A stretch of DNA of 64,000 nucleotides from Oopsacas minuta (Eukaryota > Porifera > Hexactinellida > Lyssacinosida > Leucopsacidae). Every line of letters begins with the position of its first letter. Within the stretch, counting starts at the first letter, position 1. The stretch is from assembly GCA_024704765.1 (NCBI GenBank), contig JAKMXF010000318.1, forward strand, positions 62,001-126,000. Direction: 5' to 3'. A program made the translations under genes and the position numbers. This document shows positions 9,251-23,800 of the stretch, piece after piece. The notes under the pieces were generated by a model that saw nothing but the letters and a program-made list of their open reading frames with translations, ran no database searches and was not told where the DNA came from.

Positions 9251-11347
9251 ATGAAACATTTACCTAGTGAGACAGTACAACTATTGACAAGTGGACAGAT
9301 CATTACTAGTGTTAGCTACCTCGTAAAGGAGCTGGTAGAGAATGCATTGGATGCTGGGGCTGAGCATGTTGAAGTAGTTATTGAGAAATTCGGTCAAAGT
9401 AAAGTTCAGATCGTTGATAATGGAAATGGAATACCGAAATGCGAAATTTCACAAGTTTGTAAGAGGCACCACACTTCGAAATTGACACATTTTGAGGATT
9501 TAGCTCAAGTGAATAGCTATGGCTTCCGTGGCGAAGCATTACATTCTATCTGCTCAATAGCTAACGTTGAAATATCCTCTCGTACATCAAACGAAGAACT
9601 AGGGGAAAGACACATATTCGATCATGATGGAAATTTGTCTTCTTCCCACCCTATATCTATAGTAGTAGGAACTAGAATAATTGTAACTGATTTGTTTACA
9701 AACATGCCCGTTAGAAAACAAATATTTTCATCTCCAAACAAATGCAAAGAAGAGATAAAACAAATAACACTTATCTTACAGGCCTATAAAATAGCACATC
9801 CTATCACAAGATTCACATTCAAACACAATGGACAATCCTTATTACAATTACCAAAGGCGGATGATATAGGTTCTGCCATAACTCTATTACATGGAAAAAG
9901 TGTATTGGACTGTCTAAACCATACGTATGTGAACAGAGATAACTTTTCACTAACTGGATACATCCCTTGTCTCGGCAAACAAACAGTATCACGTTCTAAC
10001 AGTGATTTATCTATACTAATTATCAATAAACGACCAGGGATTGTTCCGAGCCTGAACACTTTCATTAGAAAGTTCCTTATCGAGCATTTAGATTTACCAT
10101 CACGTATGCATCCGATATTCTTCCTACATCTTGATGTATTACCTGATAAAATAGACATCAACGTATCTGCAAATAAGGGAACATTCCTATTACACGATCA
10201 GGTATCCATCATAGAATCATTGAAAGAGGAATGGGAGATACTGTACAAACATAAAGACGTGGGTAATAAAACCGAAATCGTGCTGCCTGCTACTACAACA
10301 AAACAATTGGAAATGTCGAGCAATTGTCAGGTGAGTGATGACGTCACAGTTATGGAAGCAACAGATGCAATACCGAATCCGAATGGTAGTGGAATTGTTG
10401 AGGAATTAAATTATGATTTAAATTTCGAGTTAACTATTGATGATTGGAGTCAGGAATCTTTGGATAAAAACAAAACTAAGAAATTGAATTCTACACCGAA
10501 TATTCTCAATTTGCAAGACACACCGGTTACTAGCGGAAAGAAACAACTCAATTCTACACTCAAAGATAGGAAAACTTCAAATAAGCGCAAGTCTAAACAA
10601 TCGCCTAAACAAAGTACGATCTCATTTACACAAGAAATAACTCGACCATCTCCAGACCATGTGATTTCCACACCTTCATTAAAATCAATAAAACAACAAA
10701 TCGCGAAATCTAGCGACCTAAAATCTCCAACACCAGGTTCTCCTCCCTGTCCTATTCTAATCGGTCCAATCGAAGGAGATAAATTTATATTTCATGTAGC
10801 TCCATCACTTTACATAGGAGATAAACATATTCTTCTAGAACAATATTTTTACTGCAAATTACTACAGTCTTACCAGTTGAAAACTTCACCTCTTTCTAAG
10901 CCTTTGGTCATACCTAGTGATCTTATAACCACGGATTTACAATACAAAATAGCTAAGTTAAAAGGCGAACAGAGTGTGAATCAAATATTTCAGCTAGTTG
11001 ATAAATCCATAGTCAATAATGGATTTGAAGTTTCTATTAGTTTGACTGTTTCTAATGTTATTGAGAAAGTGGAAATTACTGGTTTAGCTAGTTTATATGG
11101 GGGGGATGCAGTAAAACAATTCATTTTACTACTTGATGAAATAGATCCCAGAGAATTTACAAAAGATAGAATTGTTAGGACTGAATTAGTGCAACAATAT
11201 TTGAGAGATGAAGCTATACGCGAGTTGGAATGTTCCAAAGAAATTCAATCTGAATCATTACAAGAAGTTTTACAATTGGAATGGGAGAGAGAGAAGATTA
11301 ATGAGGGTGTATACAAACATTGGTATCACTATTTTAGCACCCTATAA
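9251..11347 (+). CDS. PMS1: DNA mismatch-repair protein PMS1 (MutL homologue)
   Basis: 698 residues, single exon, ATG at 9251. It should pair with MLH1 in mismatch repair. The N-terminal GHKL ATPase shows ELVENALDAGAEHVEV (Mg-binding Glu-Asn), VDNGNGI and SYGFRGEALHSICSIA. The opening MKHLPSETVQLLTSGQIITS and NMPVRKQIFSS closely resemble animal PMS1 rather than PMS2, MLH1 or MLH3. A Ser/Thr/Lys-rich linker covers about residues 345-495. The C-terminal dimerisation domain follows. I see no PMS2-type DQHA-x2-E endonuclease motif (the equivalent stretch reads GDKHILLEQ), as expected for PMS1. Shorter than the roughly 930-residue human protein, mainly in the linker and C-terminus. Confidence 0.88.
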   Translation: MKHLPSETVQLLTSGQIITSVSYLVKELVENALDAGAEHVEVVIEKFGQSKVQIVDNGNGIPKCEISQVCKRHHTSKLTHFEDLAQVNSYGFRGEALHSICSIANVEISSRTSNEELGERHIFDHDGNLSSSHPISIVVGTRIIVTDLFTNMPVRKQIFSSPNKCKEEIKQITLILQAYKIAHPITRFTFKHNGQSLLQLPKADDIGSAITLLHGKSVLDCLNHTYVNRDNFSLTGYIPCLGKQTVSRSNSDLSILIINKRPGIVPSLNTFIRKFLIEHLDLPSRMHPIFFLHLDVLPDKIDINVSANKGTFLLHDQVSIIESLKEEWEILYKHKDVGNKTEIVLPATTTKQLEMSSNCQVSDDVTVMEATDAIPNPNGSGIVEELNYDLNFELTIDDWSQESLDKNKTKKLNSTPNILNLQDTPVTSGKKQLNSTLKDRKTSNKRKSKQSPKQSTISFTQEITRPSPDHVISTPSLKSIKQQIAKSSDLKSPTPGSPPCPILIGPIEGDKFIFHVAPSLYIGDKHILLEQYFYCKLLQSYQLKTSPLSKPLVIPSDLITTDLQYKIAKLKGEQSVNQIFQLVDKSIVNNGFEVSISLTVSNVIEKVEITGLASLYGGDAVKQFILLLDEIDPREFTKDRIVRTELVQQYLRDEAIRELECSKEIQSESLQEVLQLEWEREKINEGVYKHWYHYFSTL

Positions 11348-11870
11348 TAATAATAATCTTTTATTGTGTTTTGAATCTTTCTATCTAGAACAATTTTGGA
11401 CTAGTTTGCACGATGATCTAATAAAAGTTTATTCCACATGTAATTATGAATTTTCCATGCAGAATATCTGCATAGGTGTAATATACATTTAGAAATGGTA
11501 ATTATCAATTTCCAGCAAATTCGTAAAGTGACTAAATTCTAGGAATTTTTGGTTGGAAATTGAGTTCACTAAAAAGTTGTATTAGCGCCAGATTGACTAA
11601 ATACTGGTTTCATTCTAGTAGTGAATTAACACGATAATATTTCTCCCAACAATTAATTATAATCAGATTGTGTTAATACAATACACTTAGCTGGAATAGA
11701 AATATCCTATTCAAACACAACGTAATTAATCAGATAATTAATTAGATTTCAACTTACAATACACCTATTAATTTGGCCAATTTATTCAAGCAAACTCTAT
11801 TTTTGCTTTGTCTGAGATAATTTAAATAGGAAAAGTATTGAGCAGGCTCATACTAAGCATTTTACTCATT
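11348..11870. other. Intergenic, PMS1 3' flank and receptor phosphatase 5' flank
   Basis: Contains CTAATAAAAG near 11420, a plausible PMS1 polyadenylation signal. The rest is AT-rich with no supported gene. The receptor promoter and 5' UTR should lie in the distal half, up to ATG 11871. Confidence 0.5.
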
Positions 11871-14800
11871 ATGTTTGCAATTTTCAATTTAGTTCTTTTC
11901 GTAAGTTTGATACTGCCTTCATTACAGACAGGTAACTTATACGCATATTTCCGAGTGAACAATATTTTCACAACTTTTTATTTACATATAGAGTACATCA
12001 AAGTGAAATGGAGCGATAATGAAGTTTTCCTAACTGAAGGAAGATCAATTGAGTTGAGTGTAGCTACTGTTGATTTATCGCTAACATGCTCTTACCCACC
12101 AGAACAAGTAATTTGGGAAACTCCAAAGGGAGATCGTATTAGCAAAGATGCTAATAATGTTGTTATTATAAGTATATTGAGGCTTGCAGAGAGTGGTAAT
12201 TTTACATGTACGAATAGTGACACTGGAGAATATATTAAGATACGAGTGATTCCTACAGGTTAGTTACTACTAAAACTTTTACAAATTAAGATAATTTCTC
12301 TTAATTAATATTCATGAACTTTGAATATTCAACACGAGTATTTCTTGCAAAAATACCAATTTGCAAATCTCCGGTGTTATATGTCTTCATGAATGTGCAC
12401 TTTTTAGCAAAATATAGATATATACTTTAAGTTCGAAAAGTGTTGCCAAAATCTTGGCATATAGTACGTATGTATGTATCATCAAGTAATTATCGAATGA
12501 GTACTAATTTTTAGGAAGTGGACTATTTGAAATATGCTCTAATAATACCGATGATATTATGCTAACGAATGGTGTATCAGTGATAGAACCAATTGGGAGT
12601 AAAAGAGTGTTTATTTGTCTCAGTTCTGTAAGTACGCCGGATGCTGCTAACTGGTATTTTCCTAACAGATCATTGATAACTAATGTCCTCAAATACTCTG
12701 ATGGTATGGAGCCTGGAATCGCGGTTTTTCACGCTCTCCTTGGGATCGGCGTTCATCAATTGAGATTAAACGGTTACTTCGACGAGACTAATACAGGTCT
12801 TTACCAATGCAGACCTAATGTCACTAATGAAAATATCAAAATACAAAGTGTATACATTTACACTAATGAAACAGGTTTGTAATCGCGATCAATTTTTCGC
12901 GATAATTTTAATTAAATTATATATTTAGGTTACATTAGAGTTACGTACAATCAAAACTCTGTTATTCTAACTACAAACAATTCGCTAGATATACCATTAG
13001 GCACTACTATGATACAATTGTACTGTCCCTTCTACAATGCTACTTGGCTATATCCTGAATCATCTTATATTTATAATAACTACAATTCTTTGGAAGTATC
13101 TGTATTTACGATAGAATCTGCTGGGAATTATCAGTGTATTGGCAATGATACAGTGCAAATTAATATAAACGGTTTTGGTAAGTTTCGTGTAATTTTCTAA
13201 ATATTTTACACATTCAATGAATTATTAAACTTTTAGGTCAAGCTCTTGTTGGAATATCAGATAATTATACAAGGCCTCTGTCTGGTCATGAGAGTTTAAC
13301 TTATTCTGGAGTTGAGCTAGAAATTCTATGTTTGTCATCTGACGACTTGAATTCGCAATATAATGGTTGGCATCATCCTACTATCGGAAGAATAGATACT
13401 CCTATTACTCGGGAAAATGGTAATGTTACTGTGTTAAATAACGGAAGATCTGGTGTATATAAGTTAGTACTTGAGGGAGAACTTTCACTTGAAGACGAGG
13501 GAGTATACACTTGTGGAATAGGAGATGAAAATACTGCAACAAATGATCTCACAGTCGGAATATTCACCGATAACAGTAAGTACCTTTTACCAAATCATAT
13601 GTAAATTTAATATTGAATATTCCACTGTGTATAAAAATCTCAAATTCTGCATTTTATTGAAAAATACACTGAATTCTATGTATAATTGATCCATTGTTCA
13701 AATGCCATACTGTATTTATACTGCACTACAACTACTAGAAATATTGTGTAATACAATCTCTATTGTATTTCTTTGATTTGTAACTTTGCTTTTGAAACTT
13801 CTAAAACTTTTCAATGTCTCTTCTAACTAAATTATTTGCACCTCAAAACGGATATAAAGTTGGGTATGTCTGTTTCTCGATAATCATGGGCTACGCGATT
13901 TATGGATCCTACCAAACTGGTCAAGGGATAAGTAATGCTGTAGAACGTATGAGAACTAAGGAAGGAACTGCTCTCAAGCAAGAATAGTGTAGTTTGTGTG
14001 TATGTGTGGAAATCGCGAATTATCACAGTATTCATTCGTTACATTTGTTATTTGTGTCTAATGTGTATTGTACTAAATAAATCATATGAATAATTCATTA
14101 GTTGACTTATCTTTTACTCAAATAGTTCACATTTTCAGTTTGCAACAATTGCATGATATTTGGGACTTAAATTCAAATTTTACAAATAGCATTCTTGTAG
14201 ATTTCATAACTGTGACTAGCTTTCCTTACGAGTTCCAAGTTTACAACCGACAAACAATTGCATTAGAAACCAACAGACAATCAATAATATTATCATGTAC
14301 ATACAATAATACTGAATGGTTACAACCTCCTGTCTCCTCCAATACTCTCCTCCCTGATGGTAGAATTCTTATAAACGAATTGACGAATAATTCTGAAGGA
14401 GAATACACGTGCAGTAATGCTACAGGAATAGAATATACTACTATCACTATACTACAAGGTTTGTGTAACAAAAACTACTTTTATCTATCAGCTTTTAGTT
14501 AATTTGAAATTTAGGTTCACAACAAATACAAATCTCAGTTGATGGAGTGATTTTCGATGATTCTCTACTAACTATATATCCATGTGCTCACCCGAAGCTT
14601 ATCACATGTTCTATAACGGATAATATACATGATACACACTTGCTATTGTACAGTGCATATTCTCGTGGAGTAATCTCTCATAATGTTAGCTCCGCGGTTC
14701 TTGACACATCAGTGCTACGAGCTACAGACTCTGGAGTATATATCTGTGGTACAGATGTACTAGGATATGCTGTCAGTGTAGAAATACAATTAGACATATT

Positions 14801-17800
14801 ACAAGGTATGTTTATATATGTAAAGGAATTTTTGTGATTTTTTACTTATTTTTAGCAAACTATATATTGTTGGAATATGGCACGAAGAGTCTCCCACTTG
14901 TAAATGGACAGACAGTAAACCTAGACCCCTTAACATCTGCGATTGTTCTCAGCTGTCAAGGTACACTCCCTCACTGGCAAAGCTATCCTACATCAAACAC
15001 AACACAATTGGTCAATGACTCTACCAGCTTATATCTTGATTTATCCAATTCACAAGCAGATGGGGAGTATTTGTGTATAGATAATTCTACTGGAGAAATA
15101 ACTTTAATTTCTATTACAACAGGTAATATTGAGTTGTGTGTATATTATTTGATGGCAATTAATATTAAATTTATTCAGATTACACGGTCGGAATGGAAGT
15201 TACCGAATCTGAACTCCAAATTACGGAATATATACAAATAGAGAATCTTGACACCTCTGTATACGTACAATCAGGAGATTACCCTATCATCCCATATGGT
15301 ACATTAGGTATCAAACTCTCCTGCTCCTTACAAGGTCTCATATCATGGAGATATCAACAGGGTAGTGATGGAGTCTGTTTGATACCAGGGGGTATCTTAA
15401 TCCGCACTATAGATTCATATACTAGAGGAGAATATTCTTGTAGCAACGGTGATAATACAATTTCTATAAGTCTCAATAGTGAGTTTCTACATATGTAATT
15501 TGAATTATTGTCTTTATGATAATATAATATTATGACTGTGTATTTAGATATTATTCAATTAACACAGTTATACACATCACAGATCAGTGCTGGTTATAAT
15601 AGTATTTCTATACCCGTTTTTTCGCGAAATATTACACTATCCTGTGATTCTTCCGATCCAGCTTGGTTGCTTAATTTTACCCTAAACAACTCGACTATAC
15701 GAATTGATAGTAGCGATTATCAATGCAATATTAATGGGATGTTAATTCGAGTTTATGACGGAGTTATATATTTTGACTCGTTTGGTCTTTTTGAGTCTGG
15801 TTACTACACCTGTGACCCTGAGACCTCAAGACAAACTACAGTATATCTGCAGAGCAGCGGTTAGTTGCGTTCAATTGATTTAAATTGTCTTGTATATTCC
15901 TATCTTGTATATTTAAGTTTTCTTATCTTTAGTTCGGATTGATGTTACGCAAGATGGAGTTATACAGACGTTTATTGGGAACGATAATATAACGATACAT
16001 GTTAGCGCAACTGGTATTTTAATCTCTTGTATTACTGGTAGTGATAATGCCGAATTGAGAAGTTTTGGTGTTCCTTCAAATGGCTTGAATATACTCAATG
16101 ACTCTAGTACTGTTATAAATTACTTTTGGAATCGTTCTCCTTACCAATTCTCTTGTTCAGATAGTGTCTATCCCTTGTCTAGTAATGCTACAGTTAATAT
16201 TATTACAGAAGGTTTGTTAAAAGTTTTTGTAGATTTAACATTTTATCGCGTTTAATGGTTCTTTGAATGGCAGCATTGTTTGAATAATTTTCTAGTTATT
16301 CTCACTGGTTATAACGAAGTGCTCGTGACGCCGGTTTCATTTCATTATAAGCGGAATATAAACTAATCTCTTTCTAGCTAACGGGGTAAAGAATCACTTC
16401 ATTATTACTTTAACTTTACAGGTTTAGAACTTTTTGCAAATTTCTCTACTTCTCCTATTAAAATATCTACCAACTCGATTTTACTACAATCGCCTGCAAC
16501 TACACTTTCTCTCACATGTCTATATGGATCTATAAACACTCCACCTATCCTCACATACAGAAATCTATCTAACTACGTAACACCGTTTTCTGCCAACGTA
16601 CAGACTCAAATAAATCTGAACGGTTTGGAAATAAACATAACTGCAAGCTACATCAACTTCACTACTGCAATTGCAAAGAATAGCATTGCTATAAATGGAA
16701 ATTATGCTTGCGTTGGCAGTCAGAATGAACTGATAAATTTCACAGTATACCACGTACAATCAGGTAATTATTTTCAATTCTAACTCATTTACTTGTTATC
16801 ATATTTTATATGTTACTTGTACTTTTAGTTACTCCAAGGATTGTATTTTACCGAAATTTCTCACTCACATCATTGCGTGTTATCAGTTCCCCTCTAAGCG
16901 GAATTAATGATATTTTAGAGTGTAGAGCCGAAATACTTGAGACTACAATTCTGGTTGAAAAAGTTGAATGGTTGTTGAATGGGGTTCCGTTTCTTGATGA
17001 CGTAGGTTCTCTCCTGAACTTGTCATCTTTGCAACCTCAGACTGCTGAATATGAGTGTAGAGCTTATTCCAGATTTTTCAATGTATCCAGAATTATAAGA
17101 GTTACTATACAAGGAGGTATATTCGAGTTATTTTGTATTTATATTATATAATGTTATCTCGTTAACACCAACACCAACGAAAAATACTTTTTAGACTTAT
17201 CCGAAATTTCTTATTAACGCGGTTCCATTATATATTCGAAATTACTTTGCCAACAATTTCCATTGATTTTCGTAGTGACTGATGAACGAAATTTTGTGTT
17301 TTTGGCTCGATTAATTTGAGTTGATTTATTTTAATAATATTTAGTTCCAACTGCCCCAATCAACTTATCTGTCTCAGAGATCACAACTTCTAGTGCAGTT
17401 CTATCCTGGAAGGTGAGGTTATATAAATTCCACATTCAACGAATTAAATATTTGTATACTCATCTAGTTCGCCTCCATTTCTCAAAATACTGGCATTACA
17501 GCTTATCAGATTGAATACACGACAATTCAAAACCCATCTAACACAATATATGCTACAAGCACTTCTATGTCAGTTTTGCTACAAACTTTAAAACCATTCA
17601 CTCAATACAGCGTGAGGGTGAGAGCTAGAAATTTTTACGGATATGGAGACTACTCAGACAATGTTATTTTCCATACTCAACATGCTGGTAATAATCTTAT
17701 AAATATTTATATTTTGATTACAAAACACATTTCCCCCTCTTGGTATCACTCGTAAACATAAAATATTACCTGAAAATTTCAAATTTACATCCGAATGAAA

Positions 17801-20800
17801 TTCCTCAATCAATATTTGTGCAAAATATCATTTGTAATCAATCTGCTATATTCCAGTTAATATTCTTAACTACAATTCTGTAAGTAACTCGCTATTTATA
17901 CTGAATTATTATTGCCTACATTCAATTTCATTATTAGTAGAACTCAGTTAGTACGTACTAGGGTTGAATTACGTACACTCGGTTAGTAGTTGATCGTACG
18001 TGTAGTTTGCTCCAAATCTGGTTATACTAATTGTACAAGAAGAATATTCGGATAAGACGTACTACAGTTAGTACGTGCTATTTTCGTTCCGAGAGGGTAA
18101 TTCTTATCCGAGTTAGACTGTATACATCCTGAAGTTTGTAAATATTCAAATATTCGTATTATGTAATTGCTATTTAGGTCAGATAATCTCAAATTTAACG
18201 AATACTTCCGTCATAATCAGTTTAATCACTCCGATACCATCCGATGCTATAATACAGAGCTATAGGGTAAGCATCTAATAATTTTAATATGCAATAATTC
18301 TATCATTTTTGTATTCACAATATATATTTCTAGATTACAATTTCTGGAGCAAAACTGTATGACCTTGACTACACAGAAACTCGTAATGCTATCTTAGTCA
18401 ATTCATCTGTAACTCAGCTTAAACTTGACGAACTAACTCCTGATACTCTATATACACTTATTATAGTATCTCTCGATAGTATGGGAGTATTTCTTACGAC
18501 CACTTCTGTATCAGTACATACAGAGCCTGGAGGTAAGCCTTATCAGTTGTTGCAAAATCAGTAATGACATATTCATTACATTTTAATTGAGATTGTCTAC
18601 AGGGCAACTTTCACAAACGGGACCTGTGGAAACAGGGAACGGTGTGACAATAAATATAGTGAATTCCTAGTCCATATAAATCGACCTCCATAAACTGGGA
18701 AATAGCCAAACTCGTGAAAACTTAGTAGCATTTTTTCGGCTTCCCTCACCTCTTTTGGATGGAGGTTTCACTGTATTTATAAAAAATGCGATTTAACATC
18801 TCTTGTAGTATTGATCGAGTATATTATATAATTTAGTGCTGAATGTTACCAACCCTGTCATCTGGAGCACTCCTCTTAGAGGTCTCCAATCTATTCTCCT
18901 TAATCTTGAAGGAACTTCTAATAGAAACGCAGAAATCTTGTAAGTTTATTGCTGAGCAAAAATACAAAGAATGTTGTATTTATTATTTTTATCTCTATAG
19001 ATATCATTTACTATTTATGGTTGAAGTACCAGTCAGTTTTGATACAGATTTGTTCGATATAATCGCTTTTCTTACAAACGGAAAATCGCGAAATTCGCGT
19101 GATACCTCAGCACTTAAGAGTGTGATACAACTGTCTATTGTCGCGAATATTTCTACCCAAACCTGCGATTCATTTCCTAACTTCTTACTTATTGGAGATA
19201 ATCGCGGAATTACACCCTGCGACTTTTCACAACTACAAAATCTCACAAATTACACTGACAAAATCCAAACAGATTTCAGTCCCGAATTAGAGTTTAACTA
19301 CAAATATGCTTTCGTGTTAACTGCATCAACAAGAAATGAGGTCAGTTCACGAGTTCAGTAACTCACAGATGTTTCTTTCAAATAAGTCCTTGCAATTTAT
19401 ATATACCTTTTTAGATCATATACTATTCACCTGTATCCGAATTTATAAGTAAGTTCGAATTATATTGCGATATAAATATTACCTATGTGTGGTTACGGTG
19501 AAATATTTTGCCTACTTAATAATCCATTATACCTGTATTGTAAGCTTTTTACATTTATGTTTTTATGATAAAGACCTTGCTTGATTCTATCTAGGCTTAT
19601 TACCTGAGGAAACTGATGGATTTGATTTTGGTATCATATACACTATTGTGGCGGTAGGGATTGTCTTCATACTGTTTCTACTGAGTGTTCTACTTATTTA
19701 TTGTCTAATACGTTTTGGGTAAGTCACTTTTGGAATTTTCAAATATTTGGCCATTTCACTCTACATATATGTCGGTGGCCGATGTTGTCGTGGAGATTTT
19801 TCTATACACTTTTCAGTGTTGGAAAAGGTCATTTTCCTTGATTAGTGAAAGGTCTCGCCGACGATTCATAAGTAAAGCTTTGGCAATTTATGCCCCATTT
19901 ACCTGAAATTTTTGTAGTAGGAAATTGTTTAAGAAACGTCGTTCTCCACCAAAACAAGAAGAATCACAGATGTTAGCTGCAATAGACCTTTCTTTAACTA
20001 CATCAAAAGGGTCTATTGCATTTGTCAATCCTCTTTTCAAAACCCTTGAAGAGCCTAATCGTATTCCTATTTCTTTAGCACCATTTGAGGGTAATGATCC
20101 ATTCTGAAATTCATTCCCCCAATTCATCCTTAAAATGTTGATTTTATCTACAGAGCTTGCGAAGAATACTTTTTGTATTAAGTCAGAATTTGTTATTCAC
20201 ATAGATGAGTTCGGCGAGCATGTTAGAGAACTACATGATAATTTTAATCAAGGGTTTACACAAGAATATAATGTAAGCTGTGTTTGTTTGAATAATGTTC
20301 TCTTAATTGTTATAACCTAAATATTCAGTTTGTATCCAAATTTACCAAATACTATGTACATTCAACTCCTGTTATATTAATCACGGATATATCGAGGTCT
20401 GGAATTGTACAAATATGGTCCCAAACGTAAAGTATCATAATTTCATCAAGTATCTCGACTCCGCTGATATTGAAGTAATTATCCTTTTAGCTTCGATGTA
20501 ACGGGAGTTGACTGTGTTTGAAATAGGAGTTTTGGAGATATTATTCATGATATTTACTTCCTTATACATCCTTATAATTACATTAATATATCTAGCGGCT
20601 ATATGAAAGACGTCAATCAGATGCTATTGTAGCTCAAAAACCCTGTAACAGACATCTGAATAGATTTGTAGATATCTTTCCTTGTGAGTTTATTACTATG
20701 GCTAGTTAGAAATTAGTATTCCCTCAACAAAACATTACATTTTATCATGTTTTGCATACAATAACCCATTTTTGTCTGTAAGTAATTTTTTTAGTTCCAA

Positions 20801-23800
20801 ATTTGTCCAATTAACTTTTCTAATACTTCCTTATACATGTCTAATATTTACATGATTCTGTTGATACTTTTAGACGATGATTCACGAGTTGTGCTTACGC
20901 CAATCTCTGAATCTGACCACGATTATATCAATGCTTCCTTTCTAAATGTAAGTTAGTTATTTTCTGTTAAAGGTATGCTTGATTTGAATAACTGACTAAT
21001 GCGCATAAACTGATGTGGCAATTTTGAGGAATGTATTTTGGGAATTATTGATACGGTTAACTATGATTCTAGGGATATGATAGAGAAAGAAATTACATCG
21101 CAACACAAGGTAAGCATATGCTTCTAGCATAATTACTCCAGGTGGTGAATGACTATGTTTATATCATCTTATTAATTGATCATCTGCAAAGCCTAAACTG
21201 GCCAAGACATCACCTAAATGACCGCTTGGCTCGCCATTGAAATTTACGTGGTTTTCTGTATTTTGAAACGAGACAGTTTTATTTGTTCCTGTGGTTTAAG
21301 AATTCCAATATAGAATTTTGTTTGCGAATCTCTCTGGATTTGTGCAACGAATCAGCACTTTATTACTGCCACATGTAAACAATGTTTTGTTTGATAATTT
21401 TGCTCTCATTTTAATTTGCTGATGATACACAATTGTAAAAGCTAGGAGACGCAAGATTAAAACGTAAAGGCTTGCATTTTCAAATTAGGAATGTTTCTAT
21501 TAAAAGATTAAACACATATAAATTACTATTTTCCCAATTCAAGGCCGTAGCAAGCAGATTTCTGTTGGTTTGGTTGACTTAAACAGAATTTATTGAGCTC
21601 AATGTTGGTCCGGTTGAAACTTGACCAACCGGGCCGTCTTCTATGGCCATGCTAAACATATACCGGTCGTACTCGATTGCAAACAGACCGCTCAAAGCCA
21701 GACAACAAATTTCAATTGTCGCAATAGGAATTTTGAATATAATTATATATGAAAACAGTCACTGAATAATTACTTTTATTTTAGAGCCACATTTAAATTT
21801 TAATTACTTAATACTCACGGTTAACAATGGTATAGCGTTATAGAACTATATTAACTTTGAATACAGTATTCGCCACTAGCTGGTTACAAATTAACAAGCA
21901 TTATTTTGACTTATTTTGCATAATCTCTTTTATGTATATTTGGGCTATGCAGTTGCTTCACGTGTCTTAATCTGTTTTAACTAAGTTCTGATTATTGAAC
22001 AAACCTTTAATCAATCTTAACCATTAATTCAATTTAATATATGTAACCACTCTATGGAGAGACTAAATGCAATGATTTATTCATTATAATTATTTATACT
22101 TTTCAAGCAAATTTGTCTAATTGTTTTTGTAATTAAATGCATAAGCCTTGAGGCAGAACTAATCAACCATCGAACTTCACATGCTTTACACTAAAAATAT
22201 TCAAATCAGTAACTCATTTGTAATTTGTTATGAGTTTCAAACGCCCTCTTGTTAAATATTCATTGTTAATATTTTGTAAAGTAATATTTACTCTCCAGCT
22301 GATCTACTATTACATATTGGTACTTATACACTATAGCGAATTCCAAGTATCGTATGTGGTATATTTATAAATATTATCAACTATGTGTAAAAAACTCATA
22401 CAATATTGTAGTAGTAATTCTTATGATACACGTGCTCTACTTTATATGTTTGATAGTAATTGAACTCGGTTTCAATTTGTAGACTCTTTATGTTCAATAT
22501 CATATAATATTGATTATACTTTCAATTTAGTTTGTCTAAATATACTTTTGTTATGTAACTGTTACTTTCTTATTATTGTTTATTGGTGTGTTTAGCTCCA
22601 TTTATGGACATGATTGTTGATTTCTGGCGTCAATGTTGGGAGTATAATATTGCTGTAATTGCACTGCTAACTGATTCTATTGAAGGAAGAAAGGTAGGTT
22701 GTATTTTCGAATTTACAGTACTTGTACGCGCTGAATTCGGTAATAATTTACTGTACAGACAATTCCCGTTGTATTGAACACGGATACAGCTAAATACCCG
22801 TATATAACTAAACCCCAAATTATACTAATATGGTCCCAAACTGTCTAGGTTAAATACATCCCATCGGTTATATCGAGGTAATTATCGCGGTTCCTTGAGC
22901 TTTGATATAACGAGAGTTGACTGTATTCTTATTCCCAATTTAAACACAAGAAATTACTAAAAGGAAGTTTATTTTAATAGATATATTTGTGCCTTTTAAA
23001 ATACTCCCACGCAACGTTTCTGCACTAAAATGCTATTCTAAACTAGTAATACACACATTATTTATTAATATAGCGTTTCACGCGTGTTAGGAGGTTAATT
23101 ATTAATTTTACAGTTTCCAATTAAATTTCAATAAAACACATATTTTTAAGCAAGCAAAAGCATTATTTCGCAATTATTATTAACATTCCTTTTACCCAGA
23201 ATTATTTTATACTTTCAACAAAAGTTTTTTGAATTTAATAATTAAAGTGTATCAGTCGTTTAGTGAAAGAAGTTCATTTTTATACTTTCCGATTGAATTG
23301 AATATTTATTCTTATTCCCTTATGAAACTAACTATCTTAATTACATACCACAGTAAATTCTTTAAGTCATTTGATTTTCTAAATGTTTCCGCAATCTCGA
23401 GAATATTTTTGGGAATTAATATTATTCTCAGATATAAATTTTTTGATATAGTAATCTCTAGTTAAAACATTTATGAATAGAATTTCAATACAATAATACA
23501 ATTAATATACCGCGATATTTCATACAAATATATGATGGAATCTTTTTGTAATTTTTTAACAATTTTCCTTTCTATTAGACTCGAAACTACTATTATTGGC
23601 CAGAAGACCTTACAACAGAGATATCATTCGGCCCATTTGTAATTAAACTCACAGATATTCTAATAAAGCCTAGCTTCATACGAAGAGCATTATTATTAAA
23701 GGTAAAATTCAGTTTACTATTACTTCGCTTTCCTTGATCGATATTCAGTAAATATTTTATGAAAACTCAGCCACATATACAGTCTGTGTCACACTTTTTT

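Noticed and set aside
17855-17880. Small exon between FN3-1 and FN3-2 (CCAG ... GTAAGT)
   Set aside because: Splices in phase from 17687 but would end in phase 0, and the next exon read in phase 0 meets a stop; skipping it keeps the frame.
20091-20107. In-frame TGA after receptor exon 22 as the true end of the protein
   Set aside because: A good donor (GGTAATG) precedes it and the next exon continues in frame into the PTP domain; intron retention could still give a short isoform.
23229-23465. Hydrophobic ORF in the receptor intron
   Set aside because: Ile/Leu/Phe/Tyr-rich translation expected of random AT-rich DNA; likewise 23917-24123 and 25771-25971.
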